DNA of 64,000 nucleotides from the NCBI GenBank assembly GCA_030272585.1, contig BSYQ01000008.1:4464001-4528000 (forward strand). Reading direction: 5' to 3'. Below the pieces are notes generated by a model. That model ran no database searches. It saw only the letters and a program-made list of their open reading frames with translations, and had not been told where the DNA came from. Source of the DNA: Bryopsis sp. KO-2023. Taxonomy: Eukaryota > Chlorophyta > Ulvophyceae > Bryopsidales > Bryopsidaceae. Made by a program: the position numbers and the translations under genes. Position 1 is the first letter of the stretch; every line of letters starts with the position of its first letter. Shown here piece by piece: positions 44,380 to 56,100 of the stretch.

Positions 44380-47300
44380 TCATTGGTTTTCCGGTGTGCC
44401 TGGTAATTTGGTGGGTGTCAATTCGGTGTTTGGTGTTGAAGGCCCCAAACCATGTGAAGGAAGCGATAAAAGAAGAGAGGGTTGGGGTTGAGAAATCGAC
44501 AAATCTGGGGGAAGGTCTTTCAGCAAAGATTCGTGTTGATCGGAGCTCATTAAGATGGGGTGGGGCTGCCAATTTTGGGTGTGAGGACGGCTGCCTCCCC
44601 TAAGGGTGCAACAAAAAAGAAGGGGTTGAGGGGAAAACAAAACAAGAACTGACGTTGAGCAGGATACATACAGAGATTGATTGGAAAAAACTGAAAGGGA
44701 AAACACACACACACATCAGGTTTCGTTGATTAAAAAAACTCGAAGAAAAAAAAAAGAAGGAAACATTAAAAAAAAACAACAGCCAATCTTTGTTATCTTT
44801 GCGATCGAATTTTTCACTCTGGCTTTACTGGAAAATCTCAGCTGTGCAAGAATTGTCAGAAAATGAGAAAAAAGTTTTTTCTTTTTGGGAGGAAAGAGGG
44901 AGGGAGGGACGAAGTGTGGGGAAAACGTGCAAAAGAGGAGACTGGTGCATTTTCACTTACCATTCATTTCTGAAAGTTCTTTTCCAATACAGACCGAAAT
45001 TGTGAATGAAATTGCTGAATCCATCGGCCATCGTGGTGGTGGTTCTTTCCACGTGAGAATCCAGAACGCCTGTCCCATCAAAACACATTTATATTTCCAG
45101 ATTGAAGAGAAAAAAAAGCACCCTACAGACAATGACTAATATCACATATATTCGCATATTGACCCGCTGCTAGGATTGTTTTTCATAGCCTCGATGCGAT
45201 ACGTCTGACAAAAAAAATCAAAAAAATCGCTTGAGAACATGAGGCAAATTTTATTATATTTTATTACAATTATTATTATATTATTTTATTGCATCTATTT
45301 CAAGAAAAAAAATGCAACTTCCACCCAACATATCTTTCCATAATGTGCATTTAATCAAGTCGAAAAGAAACAACAATCTGATGGATATTATTCTTTTAAG
45401 AATTTGGTGAAGCTATATAAGAGAAGAGGGGACATCACAAACCACACTCCTTTTTTTTCAACTGAAAAAAAACGGGGGGGGGGGGGAAGAGGGGGGCAAA
45501 ATACGCATACGTGTACATGAATGTTTTTTTTCGTTTTTTTAAGTAAAAACGATGATGGAAATAGACCTCCTACCTGAAACATCGTCCACCACATCTCGCA
45601 CAGCAAACATGTGTTTCAAATTTCCGAAAAAACCCCTGGTCCTTTCCACTGCTGGATCCATGTAATCCTGCAAACACACACACAAAAAAAAACTCTTATT
45701 GTCTCTCCCCCCCCCCCCCCCCCCCCAATTGTTTGGAATATTTTGCCAAAAGAATCCTCCAAAACATTCATTTTTTTCTCATGTACTCTTATTTTTTTTT
45801 TCCACTTGGACTCACATTTATCTCTTTGAAAATTTCCACAACAAACCATTTGAACCCTTCTGATTGAAAAATAAAAAAAAGTTGCGCAACATGAGTATCA
45901 AAACGCCAAAACTCACCCCCCCAAAAAAAATATATATATAAAAATATAAACAATAATAAATAAGCTACAAAAATAAAAAAAAATAAGCAATAAAACGTGA
46001 ATTACCTTATCGTTATTAATTAAAATCTGTATAAAGCTTATCAGCTTTTACGAAATCAAATGGTGAAAAATAGAAGAAACAAAAAAAACTAACAACTGCA
46101 TCCCTAAAAAGCACAGCGTGCAACTTTTGAAACAAAAAAAAAAGGTAAAAGAAGAAGAGGGCCCATGAACCATGTAATCATCTGTGGCCTCCTCAAAAAA
46201 AAATAAAAAAATAAAAGTATACACACATATCAACCTGCTTTCCCTACCTTTGGTGGAAAAACATAGGCAAAAACGAAGGATGCCACGAACATCTCTATAC
46301 AAATGATGAAGTTTTGCAGGCCAGATCCGACGTCTTTTGGATCATAGGTGGTCCATCGATCAGTTTTTATCCAGCCCAAACTCAGCAATGCCGAAATCAC
46401 CACGGATTGCCAAAAAGTGACAAACACCACTGCCTTGATCAGGAGGAATTTCGAAATCGGTCGAATGGGTGCCAGTTCACGATGGGTCGCCCGATAAAAC
46501 ATCACCAGACAGTAAATCGCCCAAATCTGGTCGAAGATTGAAAAAGAGCAGAAACCAAAAAAAAAAAGAGGTGAATAAACGGATATTGAAAAAATGATTT
46601 TGTTTTTAGGAACAAAACTGCTGCCTGAACGATGATGATATCAATGGGGGAAAAAAAAACCTAGTCAAATTTCGACAGTGTAAGTAGAAGTTGAGATTGG
46701 AGTCTTTGTATGCATGCAAAAAATTACATGATGTCTGAAGGATTCAAAATGAAATTAGGGGGAAAGAAAAAAAAAAAAATGAGGAAAAAATGATGTTAAA
46801 AATTTGACCGGACCTGCGAAACATTGTTGATCATGGTGACCCAAAACCACATTCCATCTGGCCAGAATCGTCCAGATTTGTAAAAATCCAACGCCTCCGC
46901 TACCATTCCCATCACTGCTGTTATCGGCCGCAATATTACATAATTCAATATCCCCTGTGAAAAACAGTAGAAAAATACAGACTCACAGAAGTATTTTGTG
47001 AAATTTGTTGTTACAGTAACCGTGGTATTAATTCATGCAACAACGGTACGTCCCAAAAACCACTATAAATATTTCAACATGTGCATTTTTGCCGGAAAAC
47101 CAAAAGAAAAGGGTGAAGTTGATACAAATCCTGCATCCACATACCCAACCTATTTCCTATATCTAAATGCAAACTTTTTTCGGGGCGGAATATCTGTTAC
47201 TCTGGAATTCCTAAAAAACAAAATCCCAAAAGAAAAAGAAAAGGGGTCAGATTTAAAACTGACCCCAATCCCAACCACCACTACCTCTCAAAAAAAAAAA

Positions 47301-49035
47301 AAAAAAGTTAGAATTAAAATTAAAAATTTTACAAAATAATAGTGATAATAAATCAATACAAAAAATACGATACCAATGAGTGGAAACATAAGAATGCCTC
47401 TTTCTTATTCCTATTCCTTTTTTTTTTCTTTTTTTTTAATTCAAAATATTCATAATGCCACCCAATACGAATTCAAAAAAAAAGGAAAAAAACAGACTGT
47501 GTCGATCACACATTCAACTTTTTTTTTTTGGTTATTATCCCAACCCCACCTTTTTGCATTCCCATATGAATTGCCTGCCCATTTTCCAGCGCTCGCAAAC
47601 GAACTGGAATCCCCACATATGATCAAACGGAGGTTTCAGCATCATGTGGGTTTCCAAATCGCCAACCTCGGAATCCAGGAAAGCCACCAAATACGAATAA
47701 AAATTGTAAATGGTGTAAGCTTCGTAGCATTCCCTCAACGGGTTGATGTAAATTTCGGCGCTGTAGAAATGCAGCGCCAGCCAGGCGTCCAGCGCGTAAA
47801 TCGGAACCAACCAGTGGATGCGAATGACGAATTTTTGCAAAAGAGGGGACGTGAAATATTCCAGATGCATGGCGACCTGCTGTCCAAAAATTTCACCCCC
47901 TAAGAAAAAATCGCACAAAAAAAACAACACAAAAACGGATTTTGGTCAAAACTGACTAAAAGGATATTTCCTTTTCTTTTCTTTTTCCCCCCCTTTTTTT
48001 TTTTTTGTTTTTTTTTGTTTTTTTTGTTTTTCTGAATAATACACCGGGGGAAGGAAAAAATGAAGGGGAATTTTTTTAAGGGGGTTGAAAAAAGAAAAAA
48101 GAAAAAAAAAAAGGTTGGCTACCTATTGTCGTCCTCTAGGGTTTCGATGGAGTTGTTTTTAATCTCCACTAAAAAAATCGAGCGTTTTTTTCTCAATTTT
48201 TTTTTTTCGTGAATTCAAATTCAGGTTGATTCCAAAGTGTGTTTTCACTTTCGCATTTACCTGTCTGATTTCTTTTATGGGGTTAGTGCTAATAATTCTC
48301 TTTGTTGATGAAAACAAAAACTACCCCAACGAAAAAACCTACCCCCTATACTACTCAGCTTCCATTCAGCTTCACAGATGGATTTATATCTGTACTTTTT
48401 TTCAACTGTGTTTTGTTCGTTTCAAAATTATGGCGATTTCCACTTTACCTCATAGAATGTAACCGGGAGGGTCAAAAGAACAAAGACGCCAGCATAAAAC
48501 CACGCTGCATGCATTCAAACCAAAAAACAAGTTAGCATCAATAATGGAATCTTCACTATCCTTTTCTTTTTCTGTTCATATGTTCCATCAGCATCCTTGA
48601 AATGTAAAATATACAAATCAAATTATCTAGATTCGATGCCGAAAAAAAACAAACACAAAGGGAATAGATGAATGAATAAAATGGATAAAGACACTGAAGA
48701 AACAAAAAGCTTAAAAAAATAAAATGAATAAATAAATAACCCAAATAAAGACCGGATAGGAAGATTTCTAGTGTTGCAGATGCCCACCTTGAAAGAACGT
48801 CGAGCGATGAGAAGAATTGAACGCCCAGACGAGCAAGGGAAAGGCCAACAAAAGCAACGCAACCAAAACCCACCAGATCTATCCAAGAAACAAATCCACT
48901 CTCAACCCTCAATGTTCACGACGTTCACCCAATCCCCAGCATTGCCCAGAAATCACAACTTGTCGAACGACGCTCGTTTCTGACAAAGGGGGCACCACAT
49001 ACCGCTCTAACGATGCGTCGAAAAGGCCACGCCAT
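44380..49035 (-). CDS. TMEM184: TMEM184 / organic solute transporter alpha family (DUF300) protein
   Basis: Nine exons close in phase: 49035-49003, 48878-48788, 48504-48449, 47876-47550, 46954-46814, 46526-46248, 45667-45574, 45069-44961, 44599-44380; total 449 residues. Family blocks in order are a first membrane segment (WWVLVALLLLAFPLLVWAF), then FYAGVFVLLTLPVTFYEVAM, then LQKFVIRIHWLVPIYALD, then RECYEAYTIYNF, then LNYVILRPITAV, then FLLIKAVVFVTFWQS, then GLQNFIICIEMFVASFVF, and the cytosolic tail. The predicted seven membrane helices match the family. TMEM184/Ost-alpha proteins are membrane proteins of the ER/endosome/plasma membrane linked to solute transport and vesicle traffic. The tail motif SSDQHESLL matches the N-E-H-T-S-L-L region of animal TMEM184A/B. 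Introns are long, C-poor on the sense strand and full of homopolymers. Confidence 0.95.
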
Positions 49036-50368
49036 CCTGACGATCCTCTATCGTTTTTTCTTCACCAAAACTCGTTGGGTCGTCCCACCATAACCTGCTG
49101 AACCGGAATATATTTCTTGGAACTCGGGGAACCGATGGATCCACCGTCGATGGGAAAATCGTCTGATTCACCACGACGCGTTTTCAGAACTTTGAAGAAA
49201 CCGGTTTTTGGGGAAGCTGTCACTTTGAAAACCAAGACGACGCTTGTCTTCAAAAGACAGACCCACATGTGCCCTCCGCACACAAATCCAGTCACTCCAC
49301 CGAAAAAAAAAATGCAAATTCCAAGACGAGTTCAATTTGATCAACTGTTTCCTTTAAAAAAAAGTAAAAACATCCAAAAAAAATCCTGTTGTGGAAGAGA
49401 TGCTGTAGAAGACTTGGGAGCATTCCACCTTCTTGACCAAAAATAAATAAAATTAAGGGTGTGCATGCACCCTGAAGGTGGTTTGTTTCATGTACATTGA
49501 AAAAAAGCGTTTACGGACGATCATGTTAAATGGGAGTGAGCTAGATCAACACCAGAAGCTGCCATTTGCTTTCGTTCCAAGGAGTGGAGCTTTCTCATAC
49601 TTGGGTCGAGCAAGGAAGGAAATTTGTTGATTTTCCCCTCGAGTTTTTGTTTTTCTGTTGAATACAGCAGTGACCAAGAGACAGCCCAAAAAGCTTTCCG
49701 AGGAGTCAGCGCTTGCCACGCTTCCTCCTGACAGAGAGAAAGACCCTCGAGCTTTTTTTTCGAACGACAAGAGGGGAGCTCGGGCAGATAGCTGTGATTG
49801 AACAGTTTCCCCGTTTGCATGCATCGACCCCTCTCCGAGAAAAACACAGCGCTGGTCTCTGTTCCCCAACTAGCGTCAGCTTTTGGTGGCGTCGTGACTG
49901 GGCAACAGGGGAAAGACGACGGAGCGCGGAAGGGAAATCCGCGGAGCTTCCTCAGCAAGTAGGTTGCCGATTTCCTCCATTCTGAGTCAAAAATACGCTA
50001 CCTTGATGCATACGATAATCGTTTTTATCCCAACCACCGCGCGACTTAAGGACGAAGTCATCAGCTGGTTTCTGAAACACAGGGGATTTCCGCTATCTGT
50101 TTGTTGCGTTTCCGACGTTCCTGTTTGAAACTTTTCGCGCTGTGGAACCCTTTCTCAGTTCTTGAGGTGAACTTCAATCTGCACAGAAAAAGGGTTTGTT
50201 AGAGGTAGGACCGAATTCTGAAGTTGGTCGAGCACAGAAATTGTTTGGGTTTTTTCAAGGAGGGGAAGAGGGATGCTTGCCACAGAGAGAGTATATACAC
50301 AAGCTTGTTGAGTTGAGTGCTTTGTTTTCTCTTGCTATAGGAAAGCCCCTTCAGCAAACAGTTTGCCC
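49036..50368. promoter_or_regulatory. Divergent promoter region, TMEM184 / ankyrin protein
   Basis: 1.3 kb lies between two start codons that point away from each other. The ankyrin gene start is preceded by TTGCTATAG, a possible acceptor of a 5' UTR intron. Open frames on both strands (up to 145 codons, 49,958-49,521 minus) have no recognisable content. Confidence 0.4.
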
Positions 50369-52294
50369 ATGACGGCAGGCTCCCAAAAGTCTTCCCAACC
50401 CAACAACCGACAGCGCCTGACAGATGCAGCCAAATCAGGGGATTCCCGGGAAGTGACCAATCAGATCGATGTCTTGCTGAAAAGCAATTTGGCCCTGGCA
50501 GAAGTAGCGATGCCTGCAATTCTGGCAGCTGCCAGAGCTGGTCACATCCACGTTCTGAGTACCATCGTCAAAAGGGGTTGCAGACTGATTCAAGGCTCCC
50601 CAGGGACATCCTCCCCTATACATGCAGCCTGTGAGAGTGGGGAGCCAGAAGTGGTTGAGTTTGTACTCAAACACGGAGGGAACCTGTATGATGTGGATGA
50701 GAAGGGATGGACAGGTTTACACATCGCAGGGGAGTCTGGCCTTACAGCTGTTGCTCAGTGTGTCGTGGATCCAAGAAGCAGGCTCCCTGTGGACATCAAA
50801 ACCAAAAACTCCGGGGACACCGCACTTTCGTTGGCAGCCAAGAATAGCCACTTCGATACAATCCAAGCACTCCTAGAACTACATGCTTCGACGGAGAATA
50901 TGGACTCCTCTGGAGCAACCCCCTTGTACACGGCAGCAAAAGAGGGGAGAATGGATGTCCTGAAAGTTCTTTTGGAGGCAGGAGCTTCCCCAGAAGCCTC
51001 AGGGTGTGGTGGGGAACAACCCATGGTGATTGCAGCCAAAATGGGCCATGCTGAGATTGTCCATTCATTGCTGGATTTCGAGGCAAAACCCCACCCACAG
51101 GCGCTGCAAGCTGCCGCCCAGAGGGGGTTCACCAATGTGGTCGAGGAGCTGTTGACATGTGGTGGAATTACAGAGCTGAGAGATTCAAAGGGGATGACCC
51201 CGCTGTTTTTAGCCGCTCAAAATGGACATGCCTCAGCGGTGCAAGAACTGTTCAAGGGAGGTGCACAACCAAATGCTGTGAACAATGCAGGCATTGGACC
51301 TCTGTACATTGCTGCCAAGAAAGGTCACACTGACGTAGTACAAGCACTCTTGGATGCCGGAGCTGATTTCAGTATGCGAACCCAGTCAATAGGGTTGACC
51401 CCATTACACGTGGCCTCACAGGAGGGCCATCGATCGATAGTCGAAAGCCTCCTGGCGAAAGGGAGTGATTCTTGTGCAATCACCACATCTAGGGAAACGC
51501 CGATCATGCTGGCCGCCGCCTCTGGCCATGCGGGAGTGGTTGAGGCTTTTCTGGACAAAGGTGTGGATCCTGAGACATCAGGCCAGAGGGGCGAAAGCAT
51601 CCTCCACACTGCTGCAAAATACGGACACGGGCCCGTCGTAGATTTGCTACTTCAAAGGGGGGTGGATTCTGAAGCTAGAAAGGCTTCGACGGGAGAGACC
51701 GCATTGTTGATCGCATCTCAAGAGGGTCACTCAGACGTAGTGCAGATTTTGCTGGACCACGGTGCCCAGGTGGAAGCTGCCAACAAAGGCGGGAAAACGG
51801 CACTGATGATAGGTTCAGAGAGAGGCCAGGAAGGGGTGGTGAAGGTCTTGCTGATGTATGGTGCCAGAAAGGATGACGCCATTCGGACGCTATCCAGCTC
51901 TACATCCCAGTCCACTCGCAGGTCACTGGACTTGATATCTCGATGTACTTTTGACGGTCCCCCATGCAGACCCTCACAGACGGTTGAAAGACACAGCCAA
52001 CAAACTGGAAGACGGCCCCAGGAAGATACTAGATCTAGGTCACCAGGGAATGAGAACGCCAACGAGTGGCAACAACAGGCATCAACATCTGAATGCACTC
52101 CACCAGGAAATCCATCTCAAACAGACAACAGCGACAACATGAGTTGCATGGAGGAGGAGGATATCATGAAGGGAAACGGAAACAAGTACAACGTCGACAG
52201 CCCCCTTCCGCTCCCGTCTGGCAGAACTGTGAAAGGAGAGAAACGCAATGTCCCGATGAACGGCTACGATCTTCCTCTTACAAAAGAAAGGTAG
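50369..52294 (+). CDS. Ankyrin-repeat protein (about 14 repeats)
   Basis: A single exon gives 641 residues from MTAGSQKSSQPNNRQRLTDA. Ankyrin repeats with the usual pattern (G-x-T-P-L-x-x-A-A-x-x-G-H, then V-V-x-x-L-L-x-x-G-A) run from about residue 18 to 510, for example TPLFLAAQNGHASAVQELF and GPLYIAAKKGHTDVVQALL. The last 130 residues are disordered and rich in Ser, Arg, Gln and Asn. Ankyrin stacks are protein-binding scaffolds; no enzyme domain is present, so its partner is unknown. It is one of the few intronless long genes here, which may point to a retrocopy or simply to its repeat make-up. The ATG is chosen because it is the first in frame after the possible 5' acceptor. Confidence 0.92.
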   Translation: MTAGSQKSSQPNNRQRLTDAAKSGDSREVTNQIDVLLKSNLALAEVAMPAILAAARAGHIHVLSTIVKRGCRLIQGSPGTSSPIHAACESGEPEVVEFVLKHGGNLYDVDEKGWTGLHIAGESGLTAVAQCVVDPRSRLPVDIKTKNSGDTALSLAAKNSHFDTIQALLELHASTENMDSSGATPLYTAAKEGRMDVLKVLLEAGASPEASGCGGEQPMVIAAKMGHAEIVHSLLDFEAKPHPQALQAAAQRGFTNVVEELLTCGGITELRDSKGMTPLFLAAQNGHASAVQELFKGGAQPNAVNNAGIGPLYIAAKKGHTDVVQALLDAGADFSMRTQSIGLTPLHVASQEGHRSIVESLLAKGSDSCAITTSRETPIMLAAASGHAGVVEAFLDKGVDPETSGQRGESILHTAAKYGHGPVVDLLLQRGVDSEARKASTGETALLIASQEGHSDVVQILLDHGAQVEAANKGGKTALMIGSERGQEGVVKVLLMYGARKDDAIRTLSSSTSQSTRRSLDLISRCTFDGPPCRPSQTVERHSQQTGRRPQEDTRSRSPGNENANEWQQQASTSECTPPGNPSQTDNSDNMSCMEEEDIMKGNGNKYNVDSPLPLPSGRTVKGEKRNVPMNGYDLPLTKER

Positions 52295-53138
52295 CTTCAA
52301 CAAACAAACAAACAAACAAACAACCCAGTGACTTCATATCAAAAACAAGAAATTGATCAAAAACACCACTACATGCACGCACGCTCACACAAACCTCGCA
52401 AACCAACGACTGCACTCGTCGAGTATCGCTTTGCTTGCTTTATCGTATCCTTCATGAAAGTCTTTAACAGAGAGCAACATGCGATGAAGCTGAAACGTCG
52501 AGATTTGTTGTGGCAGCACCAAGCCCATGTCGCCAACCCCAGCTCCAGCCGTCTGGAAGAATGGAATCTGGCATGTGGTATCGGGCAAGGGTAGAGATGG
52601 CTGCGAACCTCATTCCGTTCAAGGGTCGCCCAAGTCGTTCAATGATTTGAAGAGTGTTTACGAGTCCGGGCAGTAGACGGTTGTGTGGGGAGTTTATTCG
52701 AGTCTAGAAGGAGAGCTGGGCGGAGTATGGTCCACCCAATAGGCTTAAGACGAACGTTTCGACGGTCGATCAGAAGGAGTGTGTGTGGGATGTATAGGGA
52801 ACTGGGAAAAACAAAACAAGACGAACTTGGAATTTCTCGGGGTGTATCGACGGATTCTTATTTTCTTTCGCGAGTTTTGAAAAATACCTCAAGTGTAAAA
52901 TCATAGCTTTTCGGCCGCGGCCGCTCACCCTTTTTCAACAGATCAATAAAGTAACCAGAAATTGGCGTCATATATCAGTCAGCTGCCAAAGCGCTCTGTC
53001 CACTCGTGTGACCGTCTACCAAACACACCTCATCCCCAGCCTTCTGTATAAAACCCCACGGATTTCCCCCGATTCCGTGAGAGTGTGGGTCGGTGTCGAC
53101 TAAACAAGCAGCGAAAACAATCCAAGGGGGGGCTTGAA
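52295..53138. other. Intergenic with a weak minus-strand ORF
   Basis: A (CAAA)n microsatellite lies at 52,300-52,322. On the minus strand 52,588-52,385 is open for 67 codons with protein-like content (ISTFQLHRMLLSVKDFHEGY) but no start or family evidence. The rest is promoter for the GH5 gene. Confidence 0.4.
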
Positions 53139-56100
53139 ATGGAACAGAGTGTAGGGACTGTCTCGCGGACGCTCGCAGTAGCGGCGCTGCTCGTGATCGC
53201 AATAGATATGGCTAATGCTTTACCAGGGCACTCGCGTAACGGCACTTTTACCCAAATCATACCCATTGCATACCCAAGTACCCAAACAATACCCAGAATA
53301 TACCCAGACCGTACCCAGCATTGGGTACGTTTTGGGTAATTACCCACCTCACTACCCAAACTGTACCCAAACCGTACCCAATCCATGCCCAATAGTGGGT
53401 AGAATTGGGTAAGTACCGCACACATACCACAGACCTATGGTAAGCGAGATATGCTTGGTATGCCGTGGGTACGCGTTGGGTAGTACCCAATGTTTACCCA
53501 AAAAATTATAGGGATGGGTACGTGTTGGGTAAACATTGGGTACTTTTTGGCAAAACTACTTCCTATGTACCCAAACTTTACCCAGATGTGCCCAAAACGT
53601 ACCCAAATGTGGTACGTAATGGGTATGATGTGGGTAGTACCCAATATTGACCCAAAAAAGTTCAGGGATGGGTATGTTTTGGGTATTCTTTGGCAAAACT
53701 ACTTCCTATGTACCCAAACATTACCCAGACATGCCCAAAGCATACCCACCGTGGCGGGGACAGGTGGCACGTATTGGGTATGTTTTGGGTACGCTTTGGC
53801 AGATCTGGTTGCGCACCTTTTAGACGTTGCCCAAATCGAACCCAAATGCGGCACAAACGCACTCATTACGCATGTAGGCCTCATTAAACTTGCCGAAGAT
53901 CTCGGTCTGCGGTGTTGAACAACGACAACGTTTCTGGTCGCGCTTTCTCGCCCCGCTTCAGAGTCGCGCTTGCGATGCGACTACGAGCTCGCCGTCCCCG
54001 CTTCAGAGTCGCGCTTGCGATGCGACCTGGAAGCATTGGACGGTGCCTTGGGCCTCTGATGAAAACGCTGGTATCACCCTGAGGATCTATCGCTGCCATG
54101 CCAGTGTCAATGGGCACAGGCTCTGATACTTTCGTGGAGGCGGTCGGCATCCTCTCTACGTCAAGTCTTCACCCACGTGGTCGGTGATGTTCCGCTTCTC
54201 TTCCCAGCATGTGCAATATTCTAGGTCAGGTAACATAATAAAACTGCACAAGGTTTAAGCAGCAACATGAATAGGGATATTTCATCTAAAAAAAGTATTA
54301 TGATGTTGTCGTTGCCTTTCTGATTTTTTTTTTGGCCCTAAAGAGAGGCCTGTGAACTTTTTGTAGAGGGGGAGGGGCTCCCTAAAATGAAATTTGTTTC
54401 AGGTGTTTGTAGGGCGAGCATATGTGCTTGCCTTGGTTGAGAAAAAGCCTTCTTCAGGACATATTGGAACAGAGAGGATGAACCTGCATTCTGTGTGGCC
54501 TTGCACACGAGAGAATAACATAGTATCATTTGCACTGCCCAGGTACAGAGCAAAAGTTGGTGTTGTTGAGTCACAATCCTGATATCAAGGTGGAAAATAG
54601 GTGGGTTTTTGTGATCCACAGAAAGCACCTACTGTCTTTGGTGCTTTGTCTATCTATTGTGCTTTGTGGGACCTTTTTGCTTCTGGAGTTTTGACCCATT
54701 TGGAGTCTTCTCAAAGAGTTGTGATGCATGAGACCCTTTGTCATTTCTATGATGTTTGTTGTCTATCATGGCGCTGAAGGTATGACTAAGATTCAAACTG
54801 TGTTCATGAATTGGTTGGTGTCATTGCTGAGAGAGGCAAGGAGCCAAATTTTTGGTCATCAAAGTGTTCTTGCATATACACAGTTTTCCCGAATTAGTGC
54901 CATTTTCTGGTCGTGGGTGCGGCCAGGGAGTGAACTTCGTAATCCCAGCAACAGCATGTGTGTTGATGAGACCACTCGATTGCAGACGTCAACCATGTTT
55001 TCAAAATCCTCAATGGAAGCGCCCTTGTCGGATCCAACATCAGCAAGTTTGCAAGAGCCTCCCGGTTTCTGGAGCATAAAATCTTCAACTCTTACCACAT
55101 CGAGGATGCAATGCCGAGGTATCTGAAGAAATTCGAAAACAGGGATTTGTCCCTGTGCAACTCCATAATCTTGAAAAACACATAAGATGCAGCTGAAGCC
55201 TTGACTCGCTGCAAAGAATACATAAGTGATTCAGGGTGGGTCTTGATTGGACAAAGAGTGTCCAATTGAACTGTGCAACAAGTGAAGAGATTCCCCCCCC
55301 CCCCCTTCCCCAACTGAATAGGAAATATGTGCAAACCACTCCCTCCCAAACAGTTCTTTTCTTGTGTGATAGTGTATTCACACATATGGTGGCAAACAGA
55401 GCTCTTTGATTTTCTAGATATATGTATCCATGTTCCTTCTTTAGCCATATATTTTATCAACGACCCTTCAGGCCCCACACAGATCCATTCTTGCAGATAC
55501 TCAGATGGAACAGCGTGTTTCGTAGAGGGGATCTAATCGGATCCCAGTCTTGCCAGTGGGAGATCTCATTTTGAAAAGAATTAACAAAATACTTGCAAAA
55601 ATACAACAGCTGAAAGGTGCCAACCTTGTGTGTGTGTGCATTTCCTTTGATGCAGAAAAGAAAAGTCAGAGGACTGGGTTCAAGATATTAAATATCCAAG
55701 ACAAGGCTAGCAATTTCCGAAAAGAACTGAGGGGGACGAGGTGGTTGAAGACTCTTCAAAGGGAATTTGACTCGACACCCCTTTTTGAGAATTGAGGTCC
55801 AAAAAAAATTTGAATGAGGGATGTTGCTTGTTTTGATGTGCAAAAATATATGCACTTGTATGCATTTGGAGGTTGAGGGCTGGTTGTGAATAGAGGAACA
55901 AGTGTTCTTGTAAATTATTTCTTATTTGTGATTTTTGTTGTGTTGGGCAGATTGGGTCTGAACTAGACACCACCCGATTTGTACCTGATCTATAACAAAT
56001 GATTGACAGCGGGTGGTTGCTCAAAGCGTACCCAATAGATACCCAATATGCGTTTATGGGTAAATATAGGGTACTTTCTGAAAATACCCAATACATGCCC

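Noticed and set aside
48123-48163. Candidate extra TMEM184 exon (IKNNSIETLEDDN)
   Set aside because: It has usable splice sites and fits after FYE, but its length breaks the phase into the next exon, whereas skipping it joins FYE to VAMHLEYF exactly as in the family.
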